DNA of 64,000 nt, from positions 372,001 through 436,000 of the forward strand of contig JAVKBW010000039.1 in the NCBI GenBank assembly GCA_040222995.1, read 5' to 3'. This DNA comes from JAVKBW01 sp040222995 (GTDB taxonomy: Bacteria > Pseudomonadota > Alphaproteobacteria > UBA8366 > Aestuariispiraceae). Shown here piece after piece: positions 9,063 to 17,951 of the stretch (positions are counted from its first letter, which is position 1; each line of letters opens with the position of its first letter). The notes under the pieces were generated by a model that made no database searches, was not told the origin of the DNA, and saw only the letters and a list, made by a program, of their open reading frames with translations. Position numbers and translations under genes: made by a program.

Positions 9063-10031
9063 TCACGCCAGACTGCAAGCTACGTCACGTCCTTCGACCT
9101 GCCGCGGCTCAGGCCTGTCTTGTGCGCAGGCCGCAACGGCAATCGGGCAGCGTGGATGAAACGCGCAACCGGAGGGCGGATCGACCGGCGACGGCAGTTC
9201 GCCTTCCAGCTTTATCCTGTCTTTCACGTGTTCCGGGTCGGCGACCGGCGTCGCCGAAAGCAGCGCCTTCGTATAGGGATGCTGCGGGTTGTTGAAAATC
9301 TCGTCGCGGTCGCCGTACTCGACGGGCCGTCCCAGATACATCACCATCACCCGGTCGGCCATGTGACGAACGACGGAAAGATCATGAGAAATGAACAGAT
9401 AGGCGAGACCGAATTCGTCCTGCAGATCGACCAGCAGGTTCAGAATCTGCGCCTGAACAGACAGATCAAGTGCGGAGACAGGCTCGTCCAGAACCAGAAT
9501 TTCAGGGTTCAGCATCAGCGCCCGGGCAACCGCGATCCGCTGCCGTTGTCCGCCGGAAAACATATGCGGGTAGCGGTCGAAATGTTCCGGCCGCAAGCCG
9601 ACCTTCTGCAGCATGGCGCGGGCCTTTTCCTGCCGTTCCGAAGCCGGCACATCCGGCCGGTTGATCAGCATCGGTTCCTGAATGATCGTGCCGACTTTCT
9701 GCCGTGGGTTGAGCGATGAGTACGGATCCTGAAACACGATCTGCACGGCGGCGCGAAGCTTCCTGCCGGGCTTCGACGCGGTATTGTCGACATGATGGCC
9801 GTCGATGTCGAAGGAACCGTCCGTCGGCGGTTCGATCATCGTGATCAGGCGGGCCAGGGTCGACTTCCCGCATCCGCTTTCACCGACAACCGCCAGTGTT
9901 TCGCCCCGGTCGAGAACGAAGCTCGCGCCCTGCAGCGCCTTGACGCTCAGACTCTTGCCGAACCGGGCGCCGGAAATCTCGTAATGCCGGGAAAGGTTCG
10001 TTGCCGACAAAAGTGGGGACTGCGCCGTCAT
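9063..10031 (-). CDS. dppF: Peptide/opine-type ABC transporter ATP-binding protein (DppF/OppF)
   Basis: One of the paired ATPases of the importer encoded by dppA-F. The ATG at 10031 (322 residues) is chosen because it overlaps the dppD stop (ATGA). The frame is open further upstream but only through dppD. Walker A is GESGCGKST (50-58), with a signature of FSGGQRQRIAVARAL and Walker B ending in EILVLDEPVSALD. The C-terminal oligopeptide-transporter extension (NNPQHPYTKALLSATPV) carries a run of cysteines that in relatives can hold an Fe-S cluster. Confidence 0.94.
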   Translation of the reverse strand: MTAQSPLLSATNLSRHYEISGARFGKSLSVKALQGASFVLDRGETLAVVGESGCGKSTLARLITMIEPPTDGSFDIDGHHVDNTASKPGRKLRAAVQIVFQDPYSSLNPRQKVGTIIQEPMLINRPDVPASERQEKARAMLQKVGLRPEHFDRYPHMFSGGQRQRIAVARALMLNPEILVLDEPVSALDLSVQAQILNLLVDLQDEFGLAYLFISHDLSVVRHMADRVMVMYLGRPVEYGDRDEIFNNPQHPYTKALLSATPVADPEHVKDRIKLEGELPSPVDPPSGCAFHPRCPIAVAACAQDRPEPRQVEGRDVACSLA

Positions 10032-11026
10032 GCATCGACACCTTCTGCAATGGTCTGCGGCTTGCCGTGCTGTAGTGGAAAATGACACAGGGCCGATCCG
10101 AATTCGGCGCTCTGCCGCACCGGTTTTTGCCGCCGGCACAGATCGGTCGCGAAAGCGCAGCGCGGCGAAAACAGACAGCCGTCCGGCCGGTCGAACTGTC
10201 CCGGCACGACACCGGCGAGCGATGGCAGCCTTTTCTCTCGAGAGCGTTCCGGCAGTGATGACAACAAGCCGTGCGTATACGGATGATGCGGATTTCTGAA
10301 CAGATCGCGGACATTCTGTTCCTCGACTTTCTGACCGGCATACTGAACCGCCACCCGTTCCGCCGTTTCGGCGACAACGCCCATGTCATGGGTAATCAGG
10401 ATCAGCGCCATGCCTTCGTTTTTCCGCAGATCCAGCAGCAGATCGAGGATCTGCGCCTGAATCGTGACATCCAGCGCCGTTGTGGGTTCGTCGGCGATCA
10501 GCAATTTCGGCCGGCAGGCGATGGACATGGCGATCATCACACGCTGGTTCATGCCGCCCGACATCTGATGCGGAAACGCCGACAGCCGCTTTTCCGGTTC
10601 CGGAATGCCGACCTGCTGCAACAGTTCGACGGCGCGCGCCTGCCGTTCGGCCCCGGTGCCCCCGAGATGGGTTTTCAACGCTTCCTTGATCTGGAAACCG
10701 ACAGTGAAACACGGATTCAGACTGGTCATCGGCTCCTGGAAAATCATCGCCATGTCCTTGCCGATGATGCGGCGGCGCTGCCGCGCCGTAAGCACCGCCA
10801 TGTTGGTGTTGTTGAAGGCCAACCGGTCTGCCGTAACGGTCGCCGTCCAGGGCAGCAGGCCCATCAGCGCCAGCATGGCGACCGATTTGCCTGACCCGCT
10901 TTCCCCCACGATAGCCTGAAGGTCGCCCTGGTCGACCGTCAGCGACATGCCATCCACCGCCCGGAAGGCGCCCTGAGCCGTTCTGAAATCCACGCTGAGA
11001 TTGTCGATTTCCAGCAACGGCATCAC
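10028..11026 (-). CDS. dppD: Peptide/opine-type ABC transporter ATP-binding protein (DppD/OppD)
   Basis: The partner ATPase of dppF, 332 residues. Walker A is GESGSGKS (41-48), with the signature MSGGMNQRVMIAMSIACRPK and Walker B KLLIADEPTTALD. The C-terminal oligo_HPY extension (FRNPHHPYTHGLLSSLPE) is present with cysteines near the end. Signature position MSGGM in place of LSGGQ is normal for DppD/OppD. It follows dppC by 1 bp and overlaps dppF by 4 bp, so the two ATPases are coupled. Confidence 0.94.
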   Translation of the reverse strand: MMPLLEIDNLSVDFRTAQGAFRAVDGMSLTVDQGDLQAIVGESGSGKSVAMLALMGLLPWTATVTADRLAFNNTNMAVLTARQRRRIIGKDMAMIFQEPMTSLNPCFTVGFQIKEALKTHLGGTGAERQARAVELLQQVGIPEPEKRLSAFPHQMSGGMNQRVMIAMSIACRPKLLIADEPTTALDVTIQAQILDLLLDLRKNEGMALILITHDMGVVAETAERVAVQYAGQKVEEQNVRDLFRNPHHPYTHGLLSSLPERSREKRLPSLAGVVPGQFDRPDGCLFSPRCAFATDLCRRQKPVRQSAEFGSALCHFPLQHGKPQTIAEGVDA

Positions 11027-11027
11027 G

Positions 11028-11933
11028 CTAGCTCCGCTTCAGTTTCGGGTCGAGCGCGTCGCGCAACCCATCGCCCATGACGTTGATTGCGACGACCGAG
11101 ATCAGAATTGCCAGGCCGGGAAACGTGACCATCCACCAGCCGGTAAGAATGAATTCGCGCGCTTCGGCCAGCATCGTGCCCCATTCCGGTGTCGGCGGCT
11201 GCGCGCCCAGCCCCAGGAAGCCGAGCGCAGCGGCATCGAGAATGGCGGTCGAGAAAGACAGCGCAGCCTGCACGATCAGCGGCGCCATGCAATTCGGCAG
11301 AATGGTGACCACCATGATGCGCAGCGGGCCTGCCCCGGCCACCCGGGCCGAGGTTACATAATCACGGCCTTTCTCCGACAGCACGGACGCCCGTACCAGC
11401 CGGACATAATGCGGCAACTGCACCAGCGCGATGGCGATCATCGCATTTTCCAGACCCGGGCCAAGCAGCGCGACAAGCACAAGCGCCAGCAACAGGCTGG
11501 GAAACGCCAGCACGATATCCATCACGCGCATGATCAATGTGTCGACGAGACCGCCCTTGTATCCTGAAACCAGCCCGATCAGGATACCTGCGCCGGCAGC
11601 GATCGAGACCACAATACAACCGATGACCAATGAATATCGCGACCCATGAATGATGCGCGACAGAACATCCCTGCCGACGGCATCCGTTCCGAGAACAAAG
11701 GACGCCTGCCCGCCTTCCGCCCAGACCGGCGGCAGCCGCAGGGCATCCCGGTACTGGTCGGATGGCGAATGCGGGGCGATTACATCAGCCAGAAGCGCCA
11801 CGACCACCAGTCCGACAAAGAAATAGAAACCGGCGACAGCCCCCTTGTTCTCCCTGAAATACGACCAGAACTCCTGAAGCGGCGTCGGCCTGGCATCGGA
11901 GACGGATGGCTCTGTTCGTGTGGTTTCGCTCAT
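11028..11933 (-). CDS. dppC: Peptide/opine-type ABC transporter permease (DppC)
   Basis: An inner-membrane permease of 301 residues from the ATG at 11933, which has GAGACC just upstream. An in-frame ATG at 11981 lies inside dppB and is less likely. The N-terminal OppC_N segment precedes six membrane helices. The EAA loop that docks the ATPases is present (VRASVLSEKGRDYVTSARVAG). It starts 7 bp after the dppB stop. Confidence 0.93.
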   Translation of the reverse strand: MSETTRTEPSVSDARPTPLQEFWSYFRENKGAVAGFYFFVGLVVVALLADVIAPHSPSDQYRDALRLPPVWAEGGQASFVLGTDAVGRDVLSRIIHGSRYSLVIGCIVVSIAAGAGILIGLVSGYKGGLVDTLIMRVMDIVLAFPSLLLALVLVALLGPGLENAMIAIALVQLPHYVRLVRASVLSEKGRDYVTSARVAGAGPLRIMVVTILPNCMAPLIVQAALSFSTAILDAAALGFLGLGAQPPTPEWGTMLAEAREFILTGWWMVTFPGLAILISVVAINVMGDGLRDALDPKLKRS

Positions 11934-11940
11934 GCCGGTC

Positions 11941-12945
11941 TCAATACCTGATTTTCGGGTTGATAAGGCCGTAGAGCACATCGACCGTCAGATTTACCAC
12001 CATGACAATGATCGCAATCATCAGCAGTCCGCCTTGAACGACGTAGTAGTCACGGGAATAGATCGATTCCAGCATCCACTTGCCGATACCGGGCCAGGCG
12101 AAAATCGTTTCCGTTAAAATCGCGCCGCCGAACAACACACCGACCTGCAGCCCGATGGTGGTGATCACCGGTATCAGAGCGTTGCGCAGGGCATGCAGTC
12201 CGATGATCCGCATTGGCGAAAGGCCCTTGGCGCGTGCGGTTCGAACGTAATCGTCGCCCAGCACTTCCAGCATCGCCGACCGCGTCTGACGCGCTATGAC
12301 GGCAAGCGGAATAGTACCGAGCACGATTGTCGGCAGGATAAGGTGATTGACGGCGGAGCCGAAAGCGCCCTCCTGACCGGACAACAGACTGTCGATCAGC
12401 ATGAACCCGGTAACCGGTTCGAAATAGAACATCAGCGAAATCCGGCCGGAAACCGGCGTCCAGCCGAGGATGCCGGAAAACACGATAATCATCAGCAGCG
12501 CCCACCAGAAGATCGGCATCGAATAGCCGACCAGTGCCGCGCCCATCACCGTATGATCGGTCGCCCTGCCGCGCCGGATGGCGGCAATGATGCCGGCAGG
12601 AATGCCGACAACAGCGGCAAAAAGGATGGCGCATACGGAAAGTTCGATCGTCGCCGGAAAAAGGGTCATGAACTCTTCAAGCACTGGAACCTTGGTGCGA
12701 AACGATACGCCGAGATTCCCCTGCAGAACATTTGTAATGTATTCGAGATACTGTTCCCAGAGCGGGCGGTTGAAACCGAACTGTTCCAGCAGGCTCTGAT
12801 ACCGTTCTTCGTCCATGCCGCGCTCGCCGGCCAGCAGCAGTACCGGATCGCCCGGCAGCAATCGAATAAACAGAAATGAACATATGGTGACCCCGAAGAA
12901 TGTCGGAATCATCAAGCCGATTTTGCGAACGATAAAGTTCAACAT
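11941..12945 (-). CDS. dppB: Peptide/opine-type ABC transporter permease (DppB)
   Basis: A 334-residue permease with the DppB/OppB N-terminus (MLNFIVRKIGLMIPTFFGVT), the LPGDPVLLLAG loop and six helices. The EAA-like loop is ARQTRSAMLEVLGDDYVRTA followed by RAKGLSPMRIIGLH. It pairs with dppC to form the membrane channel. It is separated from dppA by an 86 bp gap containing a strong hairpin. Confidence 0.94.
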   Translation of the reverse strand: MLNFIVRKIGLMIPTFFGVTICSFLFIRLLPGDPVLLLAGERGMDEERYQSLLEQFGFNRPLWEQYLEYITNVLQGNLGVSFRTKVPVLEEFMTLFPATIELSVCAILFAAVVGIPAGIIAAIRRGRATDHTVMGAALVGYSMPIFWWALLMIIVFSGILGWTPVSGRISLMFYFEPVTGFMLIDSLLSGQEGAFGSAVNHLILPTIVLGTIPLAVIARQTRSAMLEVLGDDYVRTARAKGLSPMRIIGLHALRNALIPVITTIGLQVGVLFGGAILTETIFAWPGIGKWMLESIYSRDYYVVQGGLLMIAIIVMVVNLTVDVLYGLINPKIRY

Positions 12946-12990
12946 TTACAGGTTATTAATCTGATCGGGATATGGCGGAAATCGAAAAGC

Positions 12991-13015
12991 TTCGGGGGGC
13001 GTTGCGCCCCCCGAA
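12991..13015 (-). terminator. Strong hairpin between dppA and dppB
   Basis: A perfect 11 bp inverted repeat (TTCGGGGGGCG / CGCCCCCCGAA) with a 3-base loop. On the transcript it is followed by a moderately U-rich GCTTTTCGATTT. Hairpins just after a binding-protein gene usually reduce read-through or stabilise upstream mRNA, so dppA should be made in excess over the permeases. Confidence 0.7.
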
Positions 13016-13031
13016 ACCGTTTCCACCGACC

Positions 13032-14636
13032 TTACTTCAGATCGACACCATAGAAGATATGACCACCGAAGGGATCAATCTTGTAGTTGGCGACTTCATT
13101 GCGGATCGGTTCGAACACGACCGAATGCGCGATTGTCGCCCAGGGCGCCTGTTCCTTGAACACGACCTGCGCTTCTTCATACAGCTTGGTTCGCGCCGCA
13201 TGATCGGAAACGACCTTGGCTTTCTGAATCAGATCCTCGAAAGGCTGATGACACCATTGCGCCCGGTTGGACCCGCCAACGCCGTCACAGCCCAACAGAA
13301 CCGCCAGGAAGTTATCGGGATCGCCGTTGTCGCCCGTCCAGCCGAGAAGCACCGCGCCGTCACGGTCGACTTCTTTCGACCGCTTCAGATACTCGCCCCA
13401 TTCGTACTGGACGATCTCGACATTCACGCCGACCTTCGCGAAGTCTTCCTGCATGACTTCCGCCATGCGTTTGGCATTCGGGTTATAGGGCCGCTGAACC
13501 GGCATCGCCCAGATCTTCATGTTAAGGTTCGTGACGCCTTCCTCTTCCAGAATCTTCTTCGCCGCTTCCGGATCGTACGGATCGTCCTTCAGGTCCGACT
13601 TGTACGACCAGATGGTCGGCGGGATTGGGTTGCTGGCAATCTTGCCGGCGCCCTGGAAAACAGCGTCCAGGATGGCCTGCTTGTTGATCGCCATATTCAG
13701 CGCCTTGCGAACCCGCACGTTGTCGAACGGCGCAACCTGCGTGTTATAGGCGAGATATCCGACATTGAGGCCTTCCTGGCTGAGCAGGTTGACATCGGGA
13801 TCCGATTTCATGGCCGCGATTTCAGCCGGGTTCGGATACGGCATGATATGGCATTCGCCGGCCTTCAGCTTCTGGTACCGCACCGATGCATCCGGCGTGA
13901 TGGCAAATACAAGGGTATCGATCGGCGCTGCGCCGCCCCAGTAATCTTCATGCGCCTGATACCGGATCATCGCGTCTTTCTGATAGGCCTGGAACTTGAA
14001 CGGACCGGTTCCGATCGGCTGCTGGTTGAGCAATTCCGTCGTGCCGGCCGCGGCAAGCTGTTCTGCGTATTCCTTCGACAGAACCGATGCGAAATCCATC
14101 GCGAGGTTCGCGATCATCGGCGCTTCCGGGCGCGTCAGCGTGAATTTCACGGTGTAGTCATCGACCTTGGTAACCGAGGAAATCAGATCCGGCATCGACA
14201 TGCCGTCGAAATATTCCCACGCCGCACCGGACACGTAATCATGGAACGGGTGGTCTTTCACGCGTTGGCGTTCGAAGGTGAACACAACGTCATCCGCATT
14301 AAAATCGCGCGACGGCGTAAAAAAGGACGTCGAGTGAAACTTTACGCCCTTGCGAAGATGGAATGTGTATTCCAGGCCGTCATCCGAGACGTCCCACGAT
14401 TCAGCGAGGCCGGGCACGACCGTGGTTGTTCCGCGCTCAAACTCGACCAGTCTGTTGAAGACGTTTTTCGATGTCGCATCGAACGTCGTACCCGCCGTAT
14501 ACAATGCCGGATCGAACCCTTCCGGGCTGCCTTCCGAACAATAGACAAGCGTTTTGGCGCTGACGGCGGACGTCATGCCGACAGCCATCCCGAGAGCCAT
14601 TAGCCCCGCTGCAACGGGAATCGTTAGTTTTTTCAT
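13032..14636 (-). CDS. dppA: Periplasmic substrate-binding protein, family 5 (DppA-like)
   Basis: A binding protein of the peptide/nickel family (SBP_bac_5), 534 residues from the ATG at 14636, which has a GGAGA 5 bases upstream. The signal peptide is MKKLTIPVAAGLMALGMAVG then MTSAVSA, cleaving before KTLVYCSEGSPEGFDPA, a close match to DppA mature N-termini. The conserved VYCSEGSPEGF, FHLRKGVKFHST and GTGPFKFQAY blocks are present. In Gram-negatives DppA binds dipeptides, but relatives bind opines, heme or other solutes. The neighbouring enzymes suggest that peptides need not be the substrate here. Confidence 0.92.
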   Translation of the reverse strand: MKKLTIPVAAGLMALGMAVGMTSAVSAKTLVYCSEGSPEGFDPALYTAGTTFDATSKNVFNRLVEFERGTTTVVPGLAESWDVSDDGLEYTFHLRKGVKFHSTSFFTPSRDFNADDVVFTFERQRVKDHPFHDYVSGAAWEYFDGMSMPDLISSVTKVDDYTVKFTLTRPEAPMIANLAMDFASVLSKEYAEQLAAAGTTELLNQQPIGTGPFKFQAYQKDAMIRYQAHEDYWGGAAPIDTLVFAITPDASVRYQKLKAGECHIMPYPNPAEIAAMKSDPDVNLLSQEGLNVGYLAYNTQVAPFDNVRVRKALNMAINKQAILDAVFQGAGKIASNPIPPTIWSYKSDLKDDPYDPEAAKKILEEEGVTNLNMKIWAMPVQRPYNPNAKRMAEVMQEDFAKVGVNVEIVQYEWGEYLKRSKEVDRDGAVLLGWTGDNGDPDNFLAVLLGCDGVGGSNRAQWCHQPFEDLIQKAKVVSDHAARTKLYEEAQVVFKEQAPWATIAHSVVFEPIRNEVANYKIDPFGGHIFYGVDLK

Positions 14637-14821
14637 TGGAGATTCTCCCATTTCTTATGTTGGGAACCGCCGGGTTTATGCGCGCCGTGGCGACCGCATT
14701 TTGCCTCTTTTGGGGCCGTTCCGATGCAGAATGGTTCATCTCTTTAGCGGGAAGTGCAACCCTAAATCACGCGCAGAGCATTCCGTTGATGCAATTAGGT
14801 TTTTATTCTTCGGCGCTTAGA

Positions 14822-14838
14822 TTGATACCAGTTATCAA
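14822..14838. promoter_or_regulatory. Perfect palindrome, candidate operator
   Basis: TTGATA, five bases, TATCAA: a 6+5+6 palindrome spanning the stop codon of the enolase-superfamily gene, about 190 bp upstream of dppA. It resembles a repressor half-site arrangement, but no regulator gene lies nearby. The stretch between this gene and dppA (14637-14834) otherwise holds no gene. Confidence 0.35.
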
Positions 14839-16007
14839 ACTCGGGAATAGTGGGTCCGGAACCCCGTGCCGCCCTTGCCCGCCGGGAACACGCCTTCGGA
14901 AAGATAGCGTTCGTGACAGCGCTGAAGCGCCTTGCGGTCAAGCGTAACGCCGAGGCCCGGCCCTTCCGGCACCGCGACGACACCGTTGCGCGGCACAAAC
15001 GTTCCCTGTTCGATGACATCGTCGCCATACCAGCGAAACAATGTCTGGCTGGGTTCCCTGATATGCGCCAATGCAGCCGAAACGTGCAGATAAGCGGCGC
15101 TGGCGACCCCTGTCTCGCCGCTGTGGAACCGGAAGCCGATATCGAAATGTTCGCAGGCCCTGATGAATTCAACCGTACGGCGTATGCCGCCAAGCTCGAC
15201 CAGATTGGTGACAATGGTATCCGGCGCCTTCAGCCGCAGCGCCTTTTCAAGATCGACGATATGCGAGGAAAATGAAGCCCGGGTGAAATTGCGAAGCTGC
15301 GCCATTTCCTCGTAGGTCTCGACCGGCTCCTCGTAATAGTGAATGTCGAACGGGTCGAGCCGGTGCATGGCCTCGCGCGCCGTCGGCACGGTCCAGCCGC
15401 CGTTCGCATCAAGCATCAGCAGCCGGTCGCCGATGGCGGCACGGATTTCCCGGATCATGTCGACTTCTTCATCCAGCCCGACGGTGCCGACCTTGCCTTC
15501 GAACGTATCCATGTTGAATTCTTCAAGCAGGCGGCCACAGTGCCGGGCGACGTCCAGTCCGGTCAACTCGCCGGGATGGTTTTCGCCGGGCAAACGAAAC
15601 GAAAAATATTCCGTCAGGCCGATTTCCATGCGGACCGCCCCGCCGAGCAGGGTGTAGAGCGGCACGTTTTCGGTTCGGGCGCGAGCATCCCACATCGCCA
15701 ATTCAATACCGCCGAAGGCGCGCTTCAGCGCCGTGATATTGCCCCAGGGCGTGAACCGCATACCCGGCAGGCAGCGCATTTCCGCCGTAGTGATTTCCCG
15801 AATATCGACGCCGATCAGCCGATCCCGCAGCGCCAGAACATCCTTCGCCCTGTCACCGTCGGCACATTCCCCAAGGCCTGTAACACCATCATCCGTGTCG
15901 AGTTCGATAACGGTTTTGGTCAGCGAGGCAATCGAGCCGTAGCTGAAAACGTAAGGCGCAACGAAGGGAATATTGACCGGCGTCGCGCGGATATCGGTGA
16001 TTTTCAT
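14835..16007 (-). CDS. Enolase-superfamily enzyme (mandelate racemase/muconate lactonizing type)
   Basis: A 390-residue enzyme with the N-terminal capping domain (MKITDIRATPVNIPFVAPYV) and the alpha/beta barrel. Catalytic barrel features include a lysine on strand 2 (DTFEGKVGTV), Mg ligands in LMLDANGGWT and HYYEEPVE, and GGI near IVTNLVELGGIRRT. A third ligand is not obvious: the strand reads ASFSSHIVDLE. Relatives dehydrate acid sugars or epimerise acids via an enolate. The closest subgroup I can suggest is glucarate dehydratase-like, which is tentative. It lies 11 bp after the flavoprotein gene and before dppA. Confidence 0.85.
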   Translation of the reverse strand: MKITDIRATPVNIPFVAPYVFSYGSIASLTKTVIELDTDDGVTGLGECADGDRAKDVLALRDRLIGVDIREITTAEMRCLPGMRFTPWGNITALKRAFGGIELAMWDARARTENVPLYTLLGGAVRMEIGLTEYFSFRLPGENHPGELTGLDVARHCGRLLEEFNMDTFEGKVGTVGLDEEVDMIREIRAAIGDRLLMLDANGGWTVPTAREAMHRLDPFDIHYYEEPVETYEEMAQLRNFTRASFSSHIVDLEKALRLKAPDTIVTNLVELGGIRRTVEFIRACEHFDIGFRFHSGETGVASAAYLHVSAALAHIREPSQTLFRWYGDDVIEQGTFVPRNGVVAVPEGPGLGVTLDRKALQRCHERYLSEGVFPAGKGGTGFRTHYSRV

Positions 16008-16018
16008 GACTATGCTTT

Positions 16019-16480
16019 CTACAGGATTCCCGCTTCCAGACTGGCCGCCACGGTCAGGCCGAGTTCTTCCACCTGTTCGACGAACTCATCCTGCCATTCG
16101 CCCTTGCAGACCAGCGGGTCGCGGATCGGCTTCCAGCGAATACCGGAAGCGATAGAGGTGACGGCGCGGCAGGTTCCCGTGCCGTCCAGGCCGGCCCGGA
16201 CGAACAGCGCGTAGGGAAGCGCATCCGTCTTGTCCATGCAGGGATAGTAGCAGCGGTCGAAAAAATCCTTCAGCGCGCCGGACATATAGCCCAGGTTTTC
16301 CGTAGTACCGAGCACCACGGCATCCGCCGCCAGAACGTCGTCGGGCTCGGTATCGAAGGGTGATTGGCAGACCACCTCCACCCCGTCGACATCCTCATGG
16401 CGGGCGCCGCGCACCAGCGCATCGCGCAGTTTCTGCGTGTTCGGGGACGGGGCATGAACGATGGCAAGCAGGCGTTTCAT
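16019..16480 (-). CDS. Small flavodoxin-like NAD(P)H oxidoreductase
   Basis: A 153-residue single-domain flavoprotein. The phosphate-binding loop is HAPSPNTQKLRDAL after the first beta strand (MKRLLAIV), and the second FMN-contacting loop is GTTENLGYMSGALKDFFD. These match flavodoxin/NADPH-dependent FMN reductase folds. It probably transfers electrons, but no partner is obvious. The start overlaps the dehydrogenase stop by 4 bp. Confidence 0.8.
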   Translation of the reverse strand: MKRLLAIVHAPSPNTQKLRDALVRGARHEDVDGVEVVCQSPFDTEPDDVLAADAVVLGTTENLGYMSGALKDFFDRCYYPCMDKTDALPYALFVRAGLDGTGTCRAVTSIASGIRWKPIRDPLVCKGEWQDEFVEQVEELGLTVAASLEAGIL

Positions 16481-17553
16481 GCATTCGACCCGGTCAGCGC
16501 TTCACAAACTGCTTCCGTAACGGCCTGTGTCGATGCATTACCGCCAAGGTCTTGCGGTCGCACCCTGCCGTCTCCGGTTACTTTTTCGATGGCGGACATC
16601 AGGCTGGCGGCAGCGGCGGTTTCGCCGAGATGGTCCAGCATCATCGCCGCGCTCCAGAACGCCCCGATCGGGTTGGCGATACCCTTGCCCATGATATCGA
16701 AGGCCGATCCGTGGATCGGTTCGAACATCGACGGCACATCCTTTTCCGGCCGCAGATTTCCGGTCGGCGCGATGCCGATGCTGCCGGTCAGGGCGGCGGC
16801 GAGGTCGCTGAGAATATCGGCATGCAGGTTCGTCGCTACGATTGTATCGAGGCTGGCCGGGTCGCGCACCATGCGAACGGTCATGGCGTCGACCAGCATC
16901 TTGTCGATTTCGACATCGGGATAATCCGCGCGAACGGTCTCGAACACCTCGTCCCACATCACCATGCCATGCCGCTGGGCGTTCGATTTGGTGACCAGGG
17001 TAAGGCGCTTCCGGGGCCGCGACCGCGCCAGATCCAGCGCAAAGCGCTGGATGCGTTCAACCCCTGTCCGGGTGAACACCGCCACATCCATGCCGATTTC
17101 CTGCGGCAGGGTCTGATGCACCCGCCCGCCGACGCCGGCATATTCGCCTTCCGAGTTTTCCCGGACAATGACCCAGTCCATCTGTTTCGCCGTTACATTC
17201 GCAAGCGGGCTTTCGATGCCGGGCAGCAGACGCGATGGTCTGACATTGGCGTACTGGTCCAGTCCCTGACAGATTTTCAGGCGCAGCCCCCACAAGCTGA
17301 TATGGTCGGGCACGGCCGGATCGCCGGCGGACCCGAAATAGATGGCGTCGAAGGGCCGCAAGTCGGTCAGCCCGTCCGACGGCATCATCGCGCCGGTCTG
17401 GCGGAAAAAATCGGACCCCCATGGAAAGGTCTCTACATCGAAGCGGAATGTTCCGACACGGTCTTCCAACGCCCGCAGAACCTGTATGCCAGCGCCGATC
17501 ACTTCGCTGCCGATCCCGTCGCCCGGCACAGCGGCAATTCGGTAGGTTTTCAT
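16477..17553 (-). CDS. Tartrate/D-malate-type dehydrogenase (isopropylmalate dehydrogenase superfamily)
   Basis: A 358-residue NAD-dependent beta-decarboxylating dehydrogenase acting on a 2-hydroxy diacid. Substrate-binding and cofactor signatures are present: VRENSEGEYAGVGGR, KSNAQRHGMVMWDEVF, DAMTVRMVRDP and EPIHGSAFDIMGKGIANPIG. The RENSEGEY and RFALDLARSRP segments resemble tartrate dehydrogenase/D-malate dehydrogenase (TtuC/DmlA) more than LeuB. It overlaps both neighbours by 4 bp, consistent with a shared catabolic pathway for a hydroxy-diacid. Confidence 0.88.
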   Translation of the reverse strand: MKTYRIAAVPGDGIGSEVIGAGIQVLRALEDRVGTFRFDVETFPWGSDFFRQTGAMMPSDGLTDLRPFDAIYFGSAGDPAVPDHISLWGLRLKICQGLDQYANVRPSRLLPGIESPLANVTAKQMDWVIVRENSEGEYAGVGGRVHQTLPQEIGMDVAVFTRTGVERIQRFALDLARSRPRKRLTLVTKSNAQRHGMVMWDEVFETVRADYPDVEIDKMLVDAMTVRMVRDPASLDTIVATNLHADILSDLAAALTGSIGIAPTGNLRPEKDVPSMFEPIHGSAFDIMGKGIANPIGAFWSAAMMLDHLGETAAAASLMSAIEKVTGDGRVRPQDLGGNASTQAVTEAVCEALTGSNA

Positions 17554-17951
17554 AGGCCGTTTGCCTGTTCGCCGTTTATCCGGACATCCATTTTTTCGGC
17601 ATAGAAACTGATATGCCCTTTCAGACCCGCGGTTTCATCGTACGGGTCATCATAGGCCCAGGCGCCATTTTCCAGCACATGGCCGGGCGTTCGCACCGTC
17701 CAGTAGCGTGCGTCGCCCTTGTAGGGACAATAGGTCCGGTGATCCGTCGCCTCCAGCAGGTCCATCCTGACATCGCCGGCCGGAATGTAGTAACGCGGCG
17801 GATAACCGCTTTCCGTTACCGTCAGGGCATTCCCGGTTTCGGCGACGATGTCGTCGCCAAGGCGCAGAACGATTGCCGTGCCGTCCGTCCGCAGAACGAC
17901 CGAATGGCCGGGATTCCTCTGAAAACCCGGCGCCGGGTTAGGATTCGCCAT
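17550..17951 (-). CDS. DUF427 family protein
   Basis: A 133-residue protein with the DUF427 core: VTESGYPPRYYIP, TYCPYKGDARYW and a C-terminal HISFYAEKMDVRI. Members are small beta-rich domains of unknown catalytic role. It is the first gene of the catabolic cluster, 4 bp overlapped with the dehydrogenase. Confidence 0.88.
   Translation of the reverse strand: MANPNPAPGFQRNPGHSVVLRTDGTAIVLRLGDDIVAETGNALTVTESGYPPRYYIPAGDVRMDLLEATDHRTYCPYKGDARYWTVRTPGHVLENGAWAYDDPYDETAGLKGHISFYAEKMDVRINGEQANGL

Noticed and set aside
12972..14603. 543-codon open frame antisense to dppA
   Set aside because: The minus strand encodes an unmistakable binding protein with a signal peptide; the plus frame is a GC-bias shadow.
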